A stretch of DNA of 64,000 nt from Rickettsia tillamookensis (GTDB lineage Bacteria > Pseudomonadota > Alphaproteobacteria > Rickettsiales > Rickettsiaceae). The position numbers and the translations under genes are program-made. This document shows positions 61,180 through 64,000 of this stretch, piece after piece (the first letter of the stretch is position 1; each line of letters begins with the position of its first letter). The stretch lies in the NCBI RefSeq assembly GCF_016743795.2, contig NZ_CP060138.2, forward strand, positions 744,001 to 808,000, written 5' to 3'. The notes below the pieces were generated by a model. That model did not search any database. It was not told the origin of the DNA and was given only the letters and a program-made list of their open reading frames with translations.

Positions 61180-62640
61180 ATGAAAAAATACTCGCCGTAT
61201 AATTTTAATCAAGGGACTATAAACGAAATCAAGAAAAATGGAAGAGAATAGAGTTTAGACAAACCATATTATGATGAATTTCTTGTTGAATTACCGAAAT
61301 TAGTTCAAAAATTTGATCTATCTGAAATAATTACAAAAGTAGATTATCCAGGTAAACATGTATCCATATTTAATGCAGTAGGGGAGCTAGCATCCTATGC
61401 TCAGCTTGCTAAATGGGCTGAGAATGCTATTAAAGATGAGCAGCAAGGTGAAAATGAAAAAGCTAATAATCAATGGAAAGCTATAAAAGCAGTGTTAGAG
61501 TATGCTAAAACATCAGGTATAGATTATTGTAGTTTAATAAGAGGTTGGGAAAATAATAAAGGAGCAGCACAAGGCGATCAGATACTAAAACTACTAGAGA
61601 ACAATTTACAAGAAACAAAAAACCATAAAATTAAATCAGAAATATTTAGTCTTATATTAGAAGAAGCAAATAAAGGAGAATATGGTTTATACGCTATTCC
61701 AAATAATTACAAAAATAATGAAAATGTAAAACATGCAGCTGCAAAACATAAGGAATTTGTTAATGATGAGCTTGAAACATTGACAGTATGTTGGGCTACT
61801 ATAGAGCCTACAGAAGAGTTATTTGAAGATGAATCTCTTGAAGAAGAATCAAATATTTCTCATAACGATTTTACTCCACCGCCGGAAATGCCGCAATATA
61901 TAGACCTTAGTAATTCTGAGCAGCTTGCAGCATTATTTAGTCAAGCAACAGCTCTCGCTAATAAAGCAACTTCAACACCTGGAAATTATCAAGCATGGCA
62001 AAATCATGCCGGTTCAATATTAAATAATGCAGAATTAGGTGAACAACCTTCTACTAGTTCAAATACCGCTAGCTCTAATAGAGTAGAGTTTAATGTTAAA
62101 GAAAGTATTAATGAAATCAATAAGTTAATAAAAAATTACAAAATAGTAATCAGTGAAGAATATATAAATAGAGTCTTAGAAACCGAAGATGCAGAGATAA
62201 TAGATCAAGCTTTAAATAAGCCTCACTTTATTAAACAAGAACTTCTCATAATAGTAGGAAATCTTACGAAATCATTAGGTAGTCATTATGCTTCTCTGAA
62301 TTTTGTAAGTAAGTCTTTATTTGTAGAGTCAGATGAGTTTCAAAATTTAGCAGAATTTATAGAAGATTTACTACCTATATTAGATAAAGAAAGTAAAGCT
62401 CTAAAATATGAATATTGTAAAGTAATAACAGAAGGAACAAGTAATCCATTACAAGTATTAGGCTCTATGTTTGGTGGAGAACCATTAAATCCATTAAAAA
62501 CAGCAGCAGAAACATATATAAAATGGTATGAAGAAAACTTTTCTAGAAGTGAAAATTTTGAAATTACCGGAAGCAATTTAAACAACCATGAAGTCGATTC
62601 TTTAGGCGATACTTTACAGGCTGATCTTGATTTAGATTAA
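61180..62640 (+). pseudogene. Unknown protein gene with an early in-frame amber codon
   Basis: The frame starts at ATG 61180 (after AGGGGT), reads MKKYSPYNFNQGTINEIKKN then GRE, and meets TAG at 61249-61251. The same frame then stays open for 463 codons to 62640, beginning SLDKPYYDEFLVELPKLVQK. A single substitution in a 486-residue gene is the simplest explanation. Otherwise translation restarts within, for example at GTG 61492. The protein is helical, acidic, and has a Ser/Asn/Pro-rich middle (about 210-300 of the full frame). No domain recognised. It shares EIFSLILEE..YKNNENVK with the gene at 62852, which has a similar promoter and terminator. Confidence 0.7.
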
Positions 62641-62657
62641 GTCTTCAAATCTTAAAT

Positions 62658-62694
62658 ATCATAACTTTCTTTGCTTTATAAGGGAAGTTATGAT
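62658..62694 (+). terminator. Terminator-like hairpin after the 61180 gene
   Basis: ATCATAACTTTC and GGGAAGTTATGAT form a stem of about 12 bp with a loop of about 12 nt, followed by a pyrimidine-rich stretch (CTTGTCTTTCTTCTT). A nearly identical hairpin follows the next gene. Confidence 0.65.
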
Positions 62695-62751
62695 ACTTGT
62701 CTTTCTTCTTAAAAATAATTAATAATTTCTACACACAAATCTTATATTTTA

Positions 62752-62780
62752 TTGACAAAATTTTACAAATTCTATATATT
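62752..62780 (+). promoter_or_regulatory. Promoter of the 62852 gene
   Basis: TTGACA (62752-62757) and TATATT (62775-62780), 17 bp apart. The leader contains TTCCATGGTTTTTAAGATTT followed by AAATTTAAATAAGGA, similar to the 61180 leader. Confidence 0.65.
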
Positions 62781-62851
62781 TCCGTTTTCAAAAATTCAGA
62801 ATCCATATTCCATGGTTTTTAAGATTTAAATTTAAATAAGGATATATTTTT

Positions 62852-63379
62852 GTGAAAGAGTCATTGGTTGAAAAATTAAAAAAAGATACAGTAAAACCGC
62901 TAGAAACGACAGATTATTTGAGCATACTTATCGAAATTAGAAAGTTTATTGAAGCTAGTAATATTGATAATATAGCGTTAAGGCAAGGCTTGTTGTCCTT
63001 AGAGCAGGTTTCAAAAGAAGCAAAAAATAATAATGAAGCTATTATAAAAGGTAAGGACATATTAGAGTTACCTGCTCAAAATTTACCGGTAACTAAAAGC
63101 GATCCATTAAAAGCAGAAATATTTCACATACTACTAAATGATTGTAGTGATTATTATAGAAATAATGAAGATGTTAATAATACATATCAATGGCTTAAAG
63201 AAGTTGGCGTAAGATTTAATGCGGTTAGAGCTGCAAATTTAGATGAAGAAACATTAATCTTAGAAAATTTTAACTTTAATAAAAAGTCAGCTGAGTTAGA
63301 GCCTGTAGTAATAGAACTTGAACAAATATTAGAAACATTAGGTATTACTAAAGATAATTGTGATGCTAATGATTTATAA
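62852..63379 (+). CDS. Unknown acidic protein, shorter relative of the 61180 product
   Basis: A 175-residue helical, acidic protein starting at GTG 62852 (MKESLVEKLKKDTVKPLETT), with AAGGA upstream. KAEIFHILLNDCSDYYRNNE aligns with the 61180 product (KSEIFSLILEEA). No signal peptide, membrane helix or known domain. The two genes share promoter layout, leader motif and terminator hairpin, so they look like a duplicated transcription unit whose coding parts diverged in length. Confidence 0.68.
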   Translation: MKESLVEKLKKDTVKPLETTDYLSILIEIRKFIEASNIDNIALRQGLLSLEQVSKEAKNNNEAIIKGKDILELPAQNLPVTKSDPLKAEIFHILLNDCSDYYRNNEDVNNTYQWLKEVGVRFNAVRAANLDEETLILENFNFNKKSAELEPVVIELEQILETLGITKDNCDANDL

Positions 63380-63401
63380 GTAATCTTGTTTGTTTCTTAT
63401 C

Positions 63402-63437
63402 TCATAACTTCCCTTGCCTCATAAGAGAAGTTATGAT
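63402..63437 (+). terminator. Terminator-like hairpin after the 62852 gene
   Basis: TCATAACTTC and GAAGTTATGA are perfect 10-bp arms with a 15-nt loop. Almost the same hairpin as at 62658. Confidence 0.65.
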
Positions 63438-63486
63438 AGGCTAGTTTATCTTAATTAGTAACTCAAGTTATTTTAGCGTTGCCGAT

Positions 63487-64000
63487 ATGGTTTGGGAATT
63501 GTGCCAAAATTGTCATTGCGAACGACTACAAGGAGCGTGGCAATCCAGCAAAACAATACTACTCCTATTATTATCCTTTCTCTTCTTTTCAAATCCGGCT
63601 ATTGCTGATTCTGAAATAGCTGAATCCTTTAAATGTTCAAAACTTTTTCCTTACTTTGAAAAAAAATTTAATATCCCATCTAATATGTTACATTCAATAG
63701 CTTTAAAAGAATCAGGAAAAAAACATACAACCCGTAAAATTAGAGTAGTATGGCCTTGGACGGTAAATGTTGAAGGAAAAGGCTATTATTTTAACACGAA
63801 AAGAGAAGCCGTAAGTTTTGTTAGAATAGAGCTTATAAAAGGGCGAGAGAGTATTGATGTCGGATGTATGCAGATTAACTTAAGACATCATTTAGGGGCT
63901 TTTAATTCCCTTGAACAGGCATTCGATCCAAATAATAATGTTCGTTATGGTGCAGAATTTTTACGTTCAAAATACGATCAGCTAGGAAGCTGGTACAAAG
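63487..64000 (+). CDS. Lytic transglycosylase, exported (partial, runs off the window)
   Basis: 171 codons are visible from ATG 63487. A signal peptide core SKTILLLLLSFLFFSNPAIA is followed by a SLT-type transglycosylase domain: LHSIALKESGKKHTTRK with the catalytic Glu, IDVGCMQINLRHHLGAFNSL and NNVRYGAEFLRSKY. It cleaves peptidoglycan in the periplasm. The first 20 or so residues (MVWELCQNCHCERLQGAW) come from half of a type B repeat that now provides the start codon. The original start was presumably just upstream of the hydrophobic core. The 3' end is beyond the window. Confidence 0.87.
   Translation, partial: MVWELCQNCHCERLQGAWQSSKTILLLLLSFLFFSNPAIADSEIAESFKCSKLFPYFEKKFNIPSNMLHSIALKESGKKHTTRKIRVVWPWTVNVEGKGYYFNTKREAVSFVRIELIKGRESIDVGCMQINLRHHLGAFNSLEQAFDPNNNVRYGAEFLRSKYDQLGSWYK
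63510..63556. repeat. Half of a type B repeat within a signal peptide
   Basis: TTGTCATTGCGAACGACTAC followed by AAGGAGCGTGGCAATCCAGC: only the left half. It is open in the frame of the transglycosylase. Confidence 0.75.

Noticed and set aside
61249..61251. Amber codon as pyrrolysine or programmed readthrough
   Set aside because: Nothing in the window suggests pyrrolysine machinery, and no typical readthrough context is obvious; a nonsense mutation is simpler.
12051..63556. CRISPR array from the many short repeats
   Set aside because: The repeats are dispersed palindromes between genes, without regular spacers or cas genes.

Overview
The window is about 64 kb of low-GC DNA from a Rickettsia chromosome, most likely of the spotted-fever or transitional group. 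The evidence is the gene set (a patatin phospholipase Pat1, pyruvate phosphate dikinase, class-2 IPP isomerase, a scattered gene-transfer-agent-like cluster, solitary tRNA genes) and above all the dense Rickettsia-type palindromic repeats. These repeats lie between genes, supply gene ends, and in places sit in frame inside genes. I did not try to name the species.

Layout. 1-2.3 kb: the 3' end of an unknown gene, a peptide-deformylase-like protein that has lost metal ligands, a VapBC pair with its promoter and operator, and an adducin-type aldolase homologue. 2.4-7.6 kb: a polytopic membrane protein, ppdK and the RNase P RNA gene. 7.7-10.7 kb: a GST, a BPL_N amidotransferase-like protein, a frameshifted bioY, and an RHH antitoxin whose MazF-like partner is broken by a repeat. 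10.7-15.6 kb: folC, sodB, pat1, and a birA carrying an in-frame repeat insertion. 15.6-18.4 kb: four tandem paralogues of unknown function. Two of them end in eukaryote-style CaaX boxes, and a third would do so but for a frameshift. 18.8-24.7 kb: GTA/HK97-like structural genes (a protease-capsid fusion, connector, head closure, gp8-, gp12- and gp13-like proteins) interrupted by a HepT/MntA toxin-antitoxin pair. 24.8-36.5 kb: housekeeping genes (infC with an apparent AUU start, pdhC, prfA, recJ, a methyltransferase, rho, sppA, an IHF-like protein, a lipoprotein, yaaA), plus a small protein ending CCVII.

36.5-43.5 kb: a protein with 75-residue ankyrin-like tandem repeats, tRNA-Val, cmk-rpsA, clpP and tRNA-Ala. 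The intergenic gaps hold palindromic repeats nested inside one another. 43.5-57.2 kb: an accessory island with nine acyltransferase-type genes, an APH(6)-like kinase, an AlaX editing protein, an AlkB-like oxygenase, a CatB/Vat acetyltransferase, a GNAT-MazG fusion, a receiver-less winged-helix regulator and the IPP isomerase. Several members are broken. 57.2-64 kb: an unknown cysteine-rich protein, a recombinase remnant abutting tRNA-Ser, a GlmU-like nucleotidyltransferase with yebC, rpmJ, two related unknown genes with matching promoters and terminators (the first split by an amber codon), and the start of an exported lytic transglycosylase.

Themes. The genome is under reductive evolution: frameshifts, nonsense codons and repeat insertions are visible next to intact housekeeping genes. 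The biotin genes (BPL_N, bioY, birA) are scattered and repeat-affected. The strongest candidate for something undescribed is the set of bacterial proteins with C-terminal CaaX motifs, which a host prenyltransferase could modify after secretion.
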